A DNA stretch of 64,000 nt from Winogradskyella psychrotolerans (GTDB lineage: Bacteria; Bacteroidota; Bacteroidia; Flavobacteriales; Flavobacteriaceae): assembly GCF_018860545.1 (NCBI RefSeq), contig NZ_JAHKPN010000056.1, positions 1 to 64,000 of the forward strand. The letters run 5' to 3'. Positions 1 to 9,416 of this stretch are shown piece by piece; the stretch's first letter is position 1; every line of letters starts with the position of its first letter. The notes under the pieces were generated by a model. That model made no database searches. It was not told the origin of the DNA and was given only the letters and a program-made list of their open reading frames with translations. A program made the translations under genes and the position numbers.

Positions 1-195
1 TAACTTTAATCCATAAAAATTAAGTTAGATATTTAGAATAATGTAGTTCAATTTCACCATTATTATTTGCGAGAAAAAAGTATTAGTTTTATACAAATTC
101 TTACCCTAAGGATTAATTAATTCGTTGTTGATTACACAAATTTATTTTTTTAATAGCCTAAACATTAGGCTCTAAAAATTGTGCAATATTGATGA

Positions 196-270
196 ATGCG
201 TTATCAAGTAATCAATGCAGGTGCAAGCAGCTGTAGATATGATTGCGATTATGATGGATGGGGACAATAA
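196..270 (+). other. Possible remnant of a small secreted (RiPP/bacteriocin-like) peptide
   Basis: A short reading frame translates as MRYQVINAGA followed by SSCRYDCDYDGWGQ and a stop. An N-A-G-A step followed by a short polar, Cys- and aromatic-rich tail resembles the leader/core boundary of Bacteroidota peptides exported by C39-peptidase transporters. A stop codon lies immediately before the ATG, so no normal leader is present and the fragment looks decapitated. It gains weight only from its neighbours: a thioredoxin-fold lipoprotein starts 10 bases downstream and a C39 peptidase fragment follows that. It could be chance coding. I recognise no named family. Confidence 0.3.
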
Positions 271-280
271 ATGAAATAAG

Positions 281-1670
281 ATGATAAACCATTTAAAAAA
301 AGCTTTTTTATGTAATAAGCCTATTGGCTTGTTGCTTTTTATGAGTATTACGTTACTTACTTGTAAAAAGGAAATTAAGAAATCGCCTATAAAAGCTAAC
401 GAAGAAAACCAAAAGCTAAGTGATTCTATAAAATTTTCAATCAATTTTACGGACAAAGGTTATGCCTTCTTAAGTGTGCCAGATCGTTTTTTATATAGTT
501 ACCCACTAACATTTAATGATAAAAAAACATCACATACTATATCTAGAGATTTTGATTCATTTATAGTAAGTTATTCTGTATCGATCGATACCTTCAGAAA
601 ATGGTAAAAGAGAATTTGTCCAACAAAATTATTTGATATCTGATGATAGTATTATTAATCTAAAGTATAACTCACGAACATATAGGTTTGAAAATCACAA
701 ACTAAATATAGATTCGATTAATAATACCTATAGCGCGATAAAAACAAAAATATTAAGATCTAAAAAGAATAAAATTTTTTATAAAAATGAATTAGATACA
801 CTTTACGCTTATTACAGAAATAAGTTTAATGATAGAAAAGAATTCTTAAAATTCAACTTAAATGAGCTTTATTATTATGACAGACTTCAGTTAATAGATC
901 CTTTAAATGATAAAGTTGACGATTTCTTAAAAAATGAATTAAACACAAATAATTATATAGCTAGTAGTATTTTATATGACTTCCTAAATCGTTATATAGA
1001 AAATAGAATTACTACAATTGATTTTGATAAAATTGATACATTAAATTTTTCTAAATCTTATGTGGAGTTCGTTTCTTTAGGAGTATTTGCGTTTTTAAGA
1101 AATGAAGAAAATAAAGGCTACAACAAATTTTTAAATGCTAAAAATTGGTTGAGAGGAACAAAAATGTATGAAGAAAACAAAGAAGCTATTGAAAAAGAAA
1201 TTGAACCATTAGACAATGAAAATTTCAAAAAAAAATTAGCAGAACTAACTTTTTCAGATACGAAAAATAAACAATTAAGCTTTTCACAAATTACTAAACA
1301 AAGCCCGACCCAATATTTTCTCATAGATTTTTGGGCTACATGGTGTGCACCGTGTATTCAAGGAGTTAAAACAATGAATAAAATGCAGTTACCGAAAAAC
1401 ATAAAGGTAATTAGCATAAGTGTAGATAAAGAGAAGGATAAACAGAAATGGAAAACTAAGACTAAAGAATTAGAGCAATCTCTTTCTTATTGGATAGATG
1501 AAACAGATAGTGACACTAAGGAATTTATAAAATTTATCGAAATGCAATCCATCCCAAGATATATCTTAATAGATAAGGATATGAATTTAATAGATCAAGC
1601 ATTTTATCATCCACAAGAGCCTCAGTTTTTGTCAAAATTGCAAGATGTTAAGAACCATGAGTATTGGTAA
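281..1670 (+). pseudogene. TlpA-like thioredoxin-fold lipoprotein, broken by a frameshift
   Basis: Two reading frames together make one TlpA/ResA-like protein of about 460 residues. The first (281-607) begins with a lipoprotein signal ending LLTC, with the lipid Cys at residue 28. The second carries a long helical region and then a thioredoxin domain with the motif FWATWCAPC, a redox-active CxxC near 1347-1358. The frame changes at about 579-590, where the bases read TATCGATCGATA. Removing one four-base TCGA copy fuses the frames into a smooth protein (YSVSIPSENGKREF). Members of this family reduce or isomerise disulfides in the periplasm and in Bacteroidota often sit beside peptide exporters. 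It is either a pseudogene or an assembly error at the duplication. Confidence 0.75.
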
Positions 1671-1688
1671 TACTATTTATAAAGTTAG

Positions 1689-1838
1689 ATGATTAAAGGG
1701 TTTCCGTATTATAAGCAAAAGGATGCGAAAGACTGCGGTCCAAACTGTCTAAAAAAAATAGAATTAAGGAGGCTAGGTGTAAAACTAACTTTAGAACAGC
1801 TAATAGATGCACCTTTACTATATTTTGCATTGGAATAA
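1689..1838 (+). pseudogene. Truncated C39-peptidase bacteriocin/peptide exporter, N-terminal remnant
   Basis: The 49-codon frame starts MIKGFPYYKQKDAKDCGPNC. This matches the opening of the C39 peptidase domain of bacteriocin-processing ABC transporters, whose hallmark is F-P-x-Y-K-Q, then D-C-G-P with the catalytic Cys (residue 16 here), then C-L. Similarity runs on weakly through GVKLTLEQL and then stops. The catalytic His/Asp region, the membrane domain and the ATPase are all absent, and nothing resembling them follows before 2074. Such transporters cut double-glycine leaders and export the peptide. The remnant lies 18 bases after the thioredoxin-like pseudogene, so both probably came from one lost export locus. 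Confidence 0.65.
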
Positions 1839-2073
1839 AAATCAATGCCCAGTTTTAAACTAAATAATTAGCAAAAAGAATCCTGTTTTTTCAGTAAAGT
1901 GTAACTAAATATATCTAGGATTTTAATTGGTTTTAAATTGACCTTTTGTTCTTGTAAAATAATTTTGATTAAATTAAGAAGAAATGTTTTTAAGATAACC
2001 TATTATGTTAACAGTTAGTTGCAATGAAGACTTGACTCTTGTTTCTAAAAGCGCAGCGGTCTTATATCTTTTT

Positions 2074-2833
2074 TCAATCAAAGGTATAAACAATCCCATT
2101 AGTCAATTCATACTGTGTTTTAGGAATGCCCAAAATGGGATCCGAATCAAAATTATAGATGAATACCGTTTTAAAAAGTAGATTCTTTAAAACCTTAATT
2201 CCGAGTGAGGTTTGATTAGCAATTCTAAAATCTGAGAATTGTTCTAACAACGGTTGGTAATAGGTTGTGCTCACTATAGATATGTTTTCTAAAGGATATA
2301 GACTACAAGAAAGGTAAATACTACCTCTAAAATCTCTTAAGATCTCAACGTTTTGGCTTGATGCTTCTTCGTGTTCAAACATTAATAGTGTGCCTAAATA
2401 AAACCTATAGTTATTACTTTTAGATAATTTGAATCGTGGGCCAATACCTAATAATCGTCTAAATTTAATCTCAGAAATCTCGTCGTACTGACTTTGTGCA
2501 AACATTTCAAGCTTTAAACGTTCAGTAAATTTTCTATTATATCTAATATGCTGAATGCCTTTGTTCACAAAAGAGTTGTCTTCAATCTGTTCAAGCTTTA
2601 AATCATTAATAAAAAGATAGAGGTTTTTATCCGTATTATATTGAAGCCTCAAATTGTTAGTGATTTTGAATATAGACTGTGTATTTTTTATAAGTCCAAT
2701 ATCCAAACTTGCAGATCCAGACCATTTTGATGTGTCAGAAACCCGTCGTAAAGATTCTACATTTACAATTTGTGCGTACAGCTCATTACTTCCGAAAAGC
2801 GCTAAAAAAAACTATTAAAATATAAGGCTTCAT
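2074..2833 (-). pseudogene. DUF481-like outer-membrane protein with an A8-tract frameshift
   Basis: The intact part (2074 to about 2805) encodes a beta-rich protein resembling the DUF481 family, whose N-terminal half holds alternating polar/hydrophobic strands ending in YELTNGIVYTFD. The true start is almost certainly the ATG at 2833: MKPYILIVF then continues, after one base is removed from the run of eight A/T at 2804-2811, into LALFGSNELYAQIVNVESL, a complete signal peptide with a Y-A-Q cleavage site. As sequenced, the ATG frame stops after about 15 codons. Either the gene is off through slippage in the homopolymer or the base count is wrong. Function in the family is not well defined. Confidence 0.6.
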
Positions 2834-3015
2834 AAGTTTAAAATAGAAACAAAAATAATGAACTCATTTTATTTGTATAGGATTTAAAAAATAGAAAAAA
2901 AATCTATTAATGTTATTTTTTTGTTTCCAAATTGTAATGAAAATAGCCATTTTATGGAATTAGCAGAAATTGTTAAAACCATTATAAATCTCCTTTCGAA
3001 ATCGTTTGATATTTC

Positions 3016-3028
3016 GTAAATTTACAGT
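3016..3028 (+). promoter_or_regulatory. gltA -7 region with palindrome GTAAATTTAC
   Basis: The 13-mer GTAAATTTACAGT lies 32 bases before the gltA start codon. TAAATTTA inside it fits the Bacteroidota -7 pattern TAnnTTTG apart from the last base, and GTAAATTTAC is a perfect ten-base palindrome. The identical 13-mer lies upstream of mdh (57925-57937). I see no clear -33 TTG at the usual spacing. Confidence 0.45.
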
Positions 3029-3060
3029 CCTTATAATTTATTAAAATCCGAAAAGAAAAT

Positions 3061-4347
3061 ATGTCAGATAAAGCTACATTAGAAATTAATGGCCAAAAGT
3101 ATGAGTTTCCTATTATAACTGGTACTGAGAACGAAGTTGCTATAGATGTTAAAAGTTTAAGAGGTGCAACAGGTGGAGTAATTACTTTAGACCCAGGCTA
3201 TAAAAATACAGGAAGTTGTGAAAGTGCAATTACCTTTTTAGATGGTGAAAAAGGCATTTTGAGATACAGAGGCTATTCTATTGAAGAGTTAGCAGAAAAA
3301 GCTGATTTTTTAGAAGTTGTGTATCTGCTTATTTTCGGTGAATTACCAAACAAAAGCGAGTTAGATAAATTTCATGAAGATATAAAATCGCATTCTGTTG
3401 TAGATGATGATCTCAAAAAGATATTAGATGCTTTTCCTAAGTCAGCGCATCCAATGGGTGTTTTATCGTCATTAACAAGTGCACTTACAGCATTTTATCC
3501 ATCGTCTGTAAATGTAGCATCGGAAGAGGCAATGTATAATTCTATTGTCACTATTTTAGGTAAATTCCCTGTTATTGTAGCTTGGACCATGCGTAAGAAA
3601 CAAGGATTACCATTAGAATATGGAGATGATAACCTAGGTTATGTTGAGAACATTCTTAAAATGATGTTTAAGAGCCCAAATAGCGAATACAAACAAAATC
3701 CAATTCTTGTCAATGCTTTAGATAAACTTTTAATCTTACACGCAGACCATGAGCAAAATTGTTCTACGTCAACGGTAAGAATTACAGGGTCATCACATGC
3801 AGGACTTTTTGTGTCATTAGCATCTGGAATCTCTGCACTTTGGGGACCATTACATGGTGGTGCTAACCAAGCGGTTTTAGAAATGCTAGAAGCTATAAAA
3901 GAAGATGGAGGTGATACCAAGAAATATATGGCAAAAGCAAAGGATAAGAGTGATCCTTTCCGATTAATGGGCTTTGGTCACAGAGTTTATAAAAACTTTG
4001 ATCCAAGAGCTAAGATTATTAAAGTTGCTGCTGATGAAGTATTATCAGACTTAGGTATTGAAGATCCTATCTTAGATATTGCTAAAGGATTAGAAAAAGA
4101 AGCATTAGAAGATCCGTATTTTGTAGATAGAAAATTATACCCGAATGTAGATTTTTATTCAGGTATTATTTATAGAGCTATGGGAATTCCGGTAGAAATG
4201 TTTACTGTAATGTTTGCCTTAGGTCGTTTACCAGGTTGGATTGCACAGTGGAAAGAAATGAGAAGAAATAATGAGCCAATCGGTCGTCCAAGACAATTAT
4301 ATATTGGTGAAACACACAGACCATTTAAAGCGATTGAAAATAGATAA
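3061..4347 (+). CDS. gltA: Citrate synthase
   Basis: The 428-residue protein is a type II (hexameric, gram-negative type) citrate synthase that condenses acetyl-CoA with oxaloacetate at the entry to the TCA cycle in the cytoplasm. The sequence shows the N-terminal beta domain typical of this long form, then GPLHGGANQ (active-site His near residue 264), FGHRVYK (second His near 307), the catalytic Asp of VDFYSG near 363, and the C-terminal citrate-synthase ending with RPRQLYIGE. Length is usual for the family. It is a single-gene unit, with a promoter-like element shared with mdh upstream and a strong terminator just after. Confidence 0.97.
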   Translation: MSDKATLEINGQKYEFPIITGTENEVAIDVKSLRGATGGVITLDPGYKNTGSCESAITFLDGEKGILRYRGYSIEELAEKADFLEVVYLLIFGELPNKSELDKFHEDIKSHSVVDDDLKKILDAFPKSAHPMGVLSSLTSALTAFYPSSVNVASEEAMYNSIVTILGKFPVIVAWTMRKKQGLPLEYGDDNLGYVENILKMMFKSPNSEYKQNPILVNALDKLLILHADHEQNCSTSTVRITGSSHAGLFVSLASGISALWGPLHGGANQAVLEMLEAIKEDGGDTKKYMAKAKDKSDPFRLMGFGHRVYKNFDPRAKIIKVAADEVLSDLGIEDPILDIAKGLEKEALEDPYFVDRKLYPNVDFYSGIIYRAMGIPVEMFTVMFALGRLPGWIAQWKEMRRNNEPIGRPRQLYIGETHRPFKAIENR

Positions 4348-4364
4348 TTATTTTTTATAGATTT

Positions 4365-4399
4365 AAAAAAGCTTCATACATAATATGAAGCTTTTTTTT
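4365..4399 (+). terminator. Intrinsic terminator after gltA
   Basis: AAAAAAGCTTCATA and TATGAAGCTTTTTT form a near-perfect stem around the loop CATAA and are followed by a T run. The A/T-flanked stem could work in both directions. Confidence 0.9.
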
Positions 4400-4472
4400 A
4401 GTCTCAATTTAATGATGCAATTACCATAAAAATCATAATATGGATGTTCTATGAGACTATAAAAGAAATAAC

Positions 4473-4480
4473 TAATTTTA
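4473..4480 (+). promoter_or_regulatory. -7 box (TAATTTTA) directly before an ATG
   Basis: TAATTTTA matches TAnnTTTG except at the last base and is followed by GCAC and then the ATG at 4485. The spacing predicts transcription starting at or next to the start codon, with no room for a ribosome-binding site. Confidence 0.4.
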
Positions 4481-4484
4481 GCAC

Positions 4485-5396
4485 ATGAAGTTAAACATAC
4501 AAAACGAAACATCCCGATTGAGAGCGGTTGTCTTAGGAACAGCTGAAAGTATAGGGTCTATTCCGTCCATACATGACGCTTACGATCCTAAATCTATTCA
4601 ACATATAAAGGCTGGTACATATCCTAAAGAAAGCGATATGCAAAGGGAAATGGAAGCTGTTGCTCAGGTGTTTAAAAAATATGATGTTAAAGTTTACCGA
4701 CCTGAAGTTATAAAGGATTACAATCAAATATTTACAAGAGATATTGCTTTTGTAATTGAAGATAAATTAATAAAAGCAAATATATTACCCGATCGCGAAC
4801 GCGAGTACACAGCCATTCATCATGTGATAGCGGAAATTGGAGAGGATCATGTCATTATACTTCCAGAGGAATGCCATGTAGAAGGTGGTGATGTTATGCC
4901 ATATAACGATTATATCTTTATAGGAACTTATTCTGGCGATGATTATTCAGATTATATTACAGCACGAACAAATATGGATGCTGTTATTGCCATTCAAGAA
5001 TTGTTTCCACATAAAACCGTTAAGGCTTTTGAGTTACGTAAATCTAACACAGACCCAAAAGAAAATGCATTGCATTTAGATTGCTGTTTTCAACCAATTG
5101 GAAAGGACAAAGCGATACTGCATAAAAATGGATTCTTAATTGAACGCGAATACGACTGGTTGGTAGATTTCTTCGGGAAAGAGAATGTGTTTGAAATTAC
5201 AAAAGAAGAAATGTATCATATGAATAGTAACGTGTTTTCAATTTCTGAAGATGTTATTATTTCTGAAAAAAACTTTCTAAGGCTAAATACATGGCTGCGA
5301 GATAATGGCTTTACAGTTGAAGAGGTGCCTTATACTGAAATTGCAAAACAAGAAGGCTTACTGCGTTGTTCCACAATGCCTTTGATTAGAGAATAA
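4485..5396 (+). CDS. Arginine deiminase / amidinotransferase-family hydrolase
   Basis: This 303-residue protein belongs to the guanidino-group-modifying superfamily (arginine deiminase, dimethylargininase and amidinotransferase share the fold). Visible landmarks are FTRD near residue 82, EGGD near 132, HLDCCF with the general-acid His near 198, and LLRCSTMPL near 292 with the nucleophilic Cys close to the C-terminus. Substrate cannot be read from the motifs; hydrolysis of an arginine-like or citrulline-like compound is likely. It is clearly different from the other family member here (21781-22713). It stands alone between terminator-bounded gltA and the barrel pair, and its -7-like box lies four bases from the ATG. 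Confidence 0.85.
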   Translation: MKLNIQNETSRLRAVVLGTAESIGSIPSIHDAYDPKSIQHIKAGTYPKESDMQREMEAVAQVFKKYDVKVYRPEVIKDYNQIFTRDIAFVIEDKLIKANILPDREREYTAIHHVIAEIGEDHVIILPEECHVEGGDVMPYNDYIFIGTYSGDDYSDYITARTNMDAVIAIQELFPHKTVKAFELRKSNTDPKENALHLDCCFQPIGKDKAILHKNGFLIEREYDWLVDFFGKENVFEITKEEMYHMNSNVFSISEDVIISEKNFLRLNTWLRDNGFTVEEVPYTEIAKQEGLLRCSTMPLIRE

Positions 5397-5629
5397 GTTT
5401 TTAATAGTCATATCTTTTATGGATTATTGCTGAATTAGGAGCTGTTAACTTTTTAACATTACTGTAAGTAAAAAGAGTTTATTAATGATAATTAGAAATT
5501 GATGCACTTGGCGTTGATTTCTTAATTTATTTTAATTATAAATTACTTCATGCAATCCTAATATTATTAAACTGACTATTAGAATTTTAATAATTTATTG
5601 TTTCTTTATCGATCTAAACTCTAAGACTA

Positions 5630-6895
5630 ATGAACAAATTTATTTTATTTCTATTTTTATTAAGTTCAACAACTATTTTCTCGCAAATGAATTTTCAAAA
5701 AGGATATTTTATTGATGAAAATAACCATAAAGTTAGCTGTTTAATTAAAAATAAGGATTGGATAAATATCCCTGAAAATTTTGATTACAAATTAACTGAA
5801 AATGATATCGTTCAGACAATTAACTTTAAAGACTTACAAGAATTTAGAATTTTTAATACGGATTTGTTTTATATTAAATATAAATTAGATCAAGATTTAA
5901 AGAATCAGAAAAATGAGGTAATAGAAGCCAAGGGAAATTTTATTTTTTTAAAAGTTCTATTAAAAGGAGAGGGGTCACTTTATGAATATTTTAATGACAA
6001 GTCTTATTTTGTTTATAATCTTGGCGATGATGATTTAAAATTTTTAGCTGCACCCATAAAAAAGAATAAAAAAGGTAAAATAATATCTGATACATTTAAA
6101 AGTGAACTTTATAAAAATTTAAAGTGTGACGGTTTTTCCGTAAAGACTTTTAAGAAACTGCATTATAGACAAAGTGAATTAACTAAACTGTTTTTAGAGT
6201 ATAATACATGTAATGGAATAGGGTATGATAATTTTTATAATAAAAGAACTAAGACTAAATTTAGGTTAAAGGCTATTGCAGGCGTAAATATACATCCTTC
6301 ATTTAGCAATGAATTTAGCTATGTTTTTGAATATGATTTACCTCCTAGCGCTGGAGGTGGAAAGGGGTATGATTCAGATTATGGTGCTATAAATTTTGAT
6401 GCTCAGACTAATTTTTCTTATGGTGCCGAGGTGGAAATACTTCTACCTTTAAACAGAAATAAATGGAGTGTATTTATCTCACCTACATACCAAAAGTTAT
6501 CTGCTTTATCTGGTTCTAAAGAAGTTGGAGAACATCATTTTAACTATGTTATAGAGTTATCGTCTATTTCACTTATCGAACTACCTATTGGTGTTAGGTA
6601 TTATATGAATTTAGACGAAAACACACAAGTTTTCACACAATTAGCAATGTCTACTAACTTAATTATATCTTCAGATTATAGTCAAGGTTTAGAGGAAATT
6701 GACTCTAATTTTTCTTCGGAATTAGGAAGCAGTAATAAGAAGAATTTTAATGTATTTTTTGGTGCTGGTATAACGTATAAGAAATTTGCACTAGGAGTTA
6801 ATTATTATTTCGAAAAAAACATACGAGAAGGTAAAAATTTAAGCATTGATACAAAAGGAGCAGTATCTCTTTTTGGCTCATATACTATTTTCTAA
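5630..6895 (+). CDS. Outer-membrane beta-barrel protein, tandem paralogue 1
   Basis: The 421-residue product starts with a clear signal peptide (MNKFILFLFLLSSTTIFSQ) and has no lipid Cys. The first half holds a soluble region with FIDENNHKVSCLI; the second half, from about residue 195, has alternating strands typical of PorT/OMP_b-brl-like barrels and ends SLFGSYTIF with the terminal aromatic expected for barrel assembly. It is a paralogue of the next gene, with the same signal peptide and the same early motifs. Only a barrel role in the outer membrane can be inferred; no ligand is evident. The gene is very AT-rich and looks accessory. Confidence 0.75.
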   Translation: MNKFILFLFLLSSTTIFSQMNFQKGYFIDENNHKVSCLIKNKDWINIPENFDYKLTENDIVQTINFKDLQEFRIFNTDLFYIKYKLDQDLKNQKNEVIEAKGNFIFLKVLLKGEGSLYEYFNDKSYFVYNLGDDDLKFLAAPIKKNKKGKIISDTFKSELYKNLKCDGFSVKTFKKLHYRQSELTKLFLEYNTCNGIGYDNFYNKRTKTKFRLKAIAGVNIHPSFSNEFSYVFEYDLPPSAGGGKGYDSDYGAINFDAQTNFSYGAEVEILLPLNRNKWSVFISPTYQKLSALSGSKEVGEHHFNYVIELSSISLIELPIGVRYYMNLDENTQVFTQLAMSTNLIISSDYSQGLEEIDSNFSSELGSSNKKNFNVFFGAGITYKKFALGVNYYFEKNIREGKNLSIDTKGAVSLFGSYTIF

Positions 6896-7185
6896 ATTTA
6901 CTTTTTTAAATTTTAAATTTATCTGTATTTTTACTAATCAAGAGCATAGAATTCATTATTAATATTAAGACGTTTCGTTAAGTTGTTCAATAGTGCTATT
7001 AATTAGGGGATAAGATTTTAAAATTCATATTTTTTATGATTGTTAGCTTAAAAAGGAACTGATCAATTTTAAATATTGCTATAATAAAAAAACGTTTTTT
7101 TATGGCTAAATGGATAATAATAAATTCATGAAATTTTATAACTGTTATTTAAACTTTAATATTTTATTTAAATTCTAAAAGTATT

Positions 7186-8484
7186 ATGAGCAAGTTTGTT
7201 TTATTTCTATTTTTATTAAGTTCAACAGCTATTTTCTCGCAAATTAATTTTCAAGAAGGATACTTTATTGATAAGGATAACCATAAAGTTAGCTGTTTAA
7301 TAGAAAATAAAGATTTAGAGCGCAGCCCAACATATATAGATTACAAATTGAGTGAAAATTCAGAGATCATTACAATTCCCATAAGTGAGTTAAAGGAGTT
7401 TAGGATTATCGGTACTGATCAATTTTATGTTAAATATAATGTTGATGAACAGCTGGTTGGAGATATGTTTGGGGAGATGGATATAATTGATAATATTGCT
7501 TTTTTGCGTGTTTTGGTAGACGGTGATGATGATTTACTTGAATATTATAATCATCGAGGTAATTATTTTTATTTTTACGAGAAGAATAATATATTAGTTT
7601 ATTTAGAATACAAAAAATACATTGATGAAAACAATATAATAAGGGAAAATGAATTGTTTAAAAAACAACTTTTTGATGGTTTTAAATGCACTAAATTTAC
7701 ATTAGAAGTTTATTCGAAAATAAGTTATAATGCAAAGGATTTATCAAATTTTTTTTCTGACTATAATGAATGTATTGGTGAAGATTATTTAAATGTATAC
7801 GATCAACGAACAAAAGCAAAATTTAATTTTAAGCTAAAAGGAGGTTTAAATCTTATTACTCACCCAACAAATGACACGAACTATCTTTCCTCATATAGTA
7901 TCCAAGAAGGTTCAACTGAAGTTAATAGATCTATAGGAAGAATTGAAGATTATGATACAGCTTTTAATTTAAATTTTGGGGTAGAATTAGAACTTCGCTT
8001 GACATATCAAAATAATAACTGGAGTATTTTCGTATCGCCAAATTATCAAAATGTATCTGAAATTAAAGGTGTTAAGAGTTATTTTGAGCCTAATCAACCA
8101 GCTGGTTCTGGTCCTGTTAAAATTACATCTGATTTATCGTATTCATTTATACAAATCCCAATAGGGTTGAGACGTTATTTTTATGGAAATAATGAATATG
8201 GCATATATGTACACTTGGCATATTCTTTAAATATAACTTTAAACTCTGAAGAAAGTATCCAAACAAATATTGTTAATGATTCAAATATATTTTACGATCT
8301 AAAACCTGATACTCAAAATCGCGGTAGTAAAAATAATCATGGCTTTCATTTCGGTATAGGTTTAAATTATCTAAATAAGTACGCTATGGAAATTAATTAT
8401 TATTCAGTAGGTGTAAATTTAGACTCAGGTAATAATGCTGGTTTAAAGGGGGTTGCATTGAATGCCTCTTACACGTTGTTTTAA
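7186..8484 (+). CDS. Outer-membrane beta-barrel protein, tandem paralogue 2
   Basis: This 432-residue protein repeats the architecture of the preceding gene: a signal peptide ending IFSQ, GYFIDKDNHKVSCLI, a variable middle, then a C-terminal barrel ending ALNASYTLF. The first ~110 bases are nearly identical to those of paralogue 1, while later parts diverge strongly, which suggests duplication with conversion or selection acting on the 5' end. It ends three bases from the convergent acyl-CoA-binding gene. Upstream (7085-7102) lies the perfect palindrome TAAAAAAACGTTTTTTTA in a 290-base gap that otherwise shows nothing clear. Function is unknown beyond the barrel. Confidence 0.75.
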   Translation: MSKFVLFLFLLSSTAIFSQINFQEGYFIDKDNHKVSCLIENKDLERSPTYIDYKLSENSEIITIPISELKEFRIIGTDQFYVKYNVDEQLVGDMFGEMDIIDNIAFLRVLVDGDDDLLEYYNHRGNYFYFYEKNNILVYLEYKKYIDENNIIRENELFKKQLFDGFKCTKFTLEVYSKISYNAKDLSNFFSDYNECIGEDYLNVYDQRTKAKFNFKLKGGLNLITHPTNDTNYLSSYSIQEGSTEVNRSIGRIEDYDTAFNLNFGVELELRLTYQNNNWSIFVSPNYQNVSEIKGVKSYFEPNQPAGSGPVKITSDLSYSFIQIPIGLRRYFYGNNEYGIYVHLAYSLNITLNSEESIQTNIVNDSNIFYDLKPDTQNRGSKNNHGFHFGIGLNYLNKYAMEINYYSVGVNLDSGNNAGLKGVALNASYTLF

Positions 8485-8487
8485 TAA

Positions 8488-8754
8488 CTATTTACGATAC
8501 AAAAAGTAATTGTTAACAAGGCTGATATATTCTTGCTTAGCTTCATCTTTAGTAATGTCTTTGATTTGAAACAAAGCATTTGCTTTAAACGCATTAATTA
8601 TAGGTTTACGACTGCTTGGGCGATCATAATTATTGGTTGCTTTTTTGAAATAGGCATAGAGGCGGAGTAAAAAATCCGCAGGAAAAGGTTCCGTATGATC
8701 GTTTACACGATTTACAGCGTCTTTAAATTCTATGTCTAATTCTTTGGAAGTCAT
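8488..8754 (-). CDS. Acyl-CoA-binding protein
   Basis: The 88-residue protein has the pattern of the ACBP family, a four-helix cytoplasmic carrier for long-chain acyl-CoA esters. It shows F-x-x-A-V near the N-terminus, LLRLYAYFKKAT in the second helix (the conserved L-Y-x-x-x-K-Q-A-T-like motif), and the C-terminal helix with DEAKQEYISLVN. The length is standard. Its ATG overlaps the psd stop codon by four bases, so it is translated with psd as the last gene of the LUD-cdsA-psd operon. That position suggests it delivers or buffers acyl-CoA for phospholipid synthesis; this is inference. Confidence 0.88.
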   Translation of the reverse strand: MTSKELDIEFKDAVNRVNDHTEPFPADFLLRLYAYFKKATNNYDRPSSRKPIINAFKANALFQIKDITKDEAKQEYISLVNNYFLYRK

Positions 8755-9404
8755 TTCATTTCTGCAATGATACTTTCACCACCACGAACTTTTTGATTAA
8801 GTTCTACTTTAATATCAGCATCTAAAGGTAAGAATAAATCTACTCGCGACCCAAATTTTATAAATCCAGAGTCCGAACCTTGTTCTACTTTATCGTTAAC
8901 TTTAGCATAGTTTACAATACGTTTGGCTAATGCACCAGCAATTTGTCTATATAATATTTTTCCAAAACTGTCATTCTCAACGACTACCGTAGTACGCTCA
9001 TTTTCCTCACTTGCTTTTGGATGCCATGCGACTAAAAATTTTCCAGGGTGATATTTGCTAAACGTAATATGTCCTGAAATTGGGTAACGTGTGACGTGCA
9101 CATTGATTGGTGACATAAACACAGAAACTTGAATTCTTTTGTCTTTAAAAACTTCATTTTCCTGAACTTCTTCAATAACAACTACTTTTCCGTCAACAGG
9201 TGATACGGCTTGGGTCTCATTAGGATGAGTATTACGTTTAGGGTTTCTAAAAAACTGTAAGATTAGTATGAAGAAAATTAAAATGGACAGCATCAATCCT
9301 TTTCTTAACCATTCATTAATAACAAATTCATCAATTAAAAAAAATGAACCCACAACAATAACTAATGTTATGAATATAATTTTATGACCTTCTTTATGAA
9401 ACAT
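8751..9404 (-). CDS. psd: Phosphatidylserine decarboxylase (short, A-type)
   Basis: The 217-residue protein is a pyruvoyl-dependent decarboxylase that turns phosphatidylserine into phosphatidylethanolamine at the inner membrane. Two hydrophobic helices occupy about residues 8-50. Then come SPVDGKVV, NVHVTRYPISGHI and, near the C-terminus, KFGSRVDLFLP, which holds the Gly-Ser pair where self-cleavage makes the pyruvoyl group. The length fits the short form used by many Bacteroidota. It lies 12 bases downstream of cdsA and overlaps the acyl-CoA-binding gene by four, so the operon encodes consecutive phospholipid steps. Confidence 0.95.
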   Translation of the reverse strand: MFHKEGHKIIFITLVIVVGSFFLIDEFVINEWLRKGLMLSILIFFILILQFFRNPKRNTHPNETQAVSPVDGKVVVIEEVQENEVFKDKRIQVSVFMSPINVHVTRYPISGHITFSKYHPGKFLVAWHPKASEENERTTVVVENDSFGKILYRQIAGALAKRIVNYAKVNDKVEQGSDSGFIKFGSRVDLFLPLDADIKVELNQKVRGGESIIAEMK

Positions 9405-9416
9405 AGCTTAATTTTC

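Noticed and set aside
155-171. AGCCTAA / TTAGGCT hairpin as a terminator
   Set aside because: It has a 3-base loop and no T run on either strand directly after the stem.
2834-3060. A -33 element for gltA
   Set aside because: The TTTG at 3005 is only 8 bases from the -7-like box, far from the usual spacing of about 19-20.
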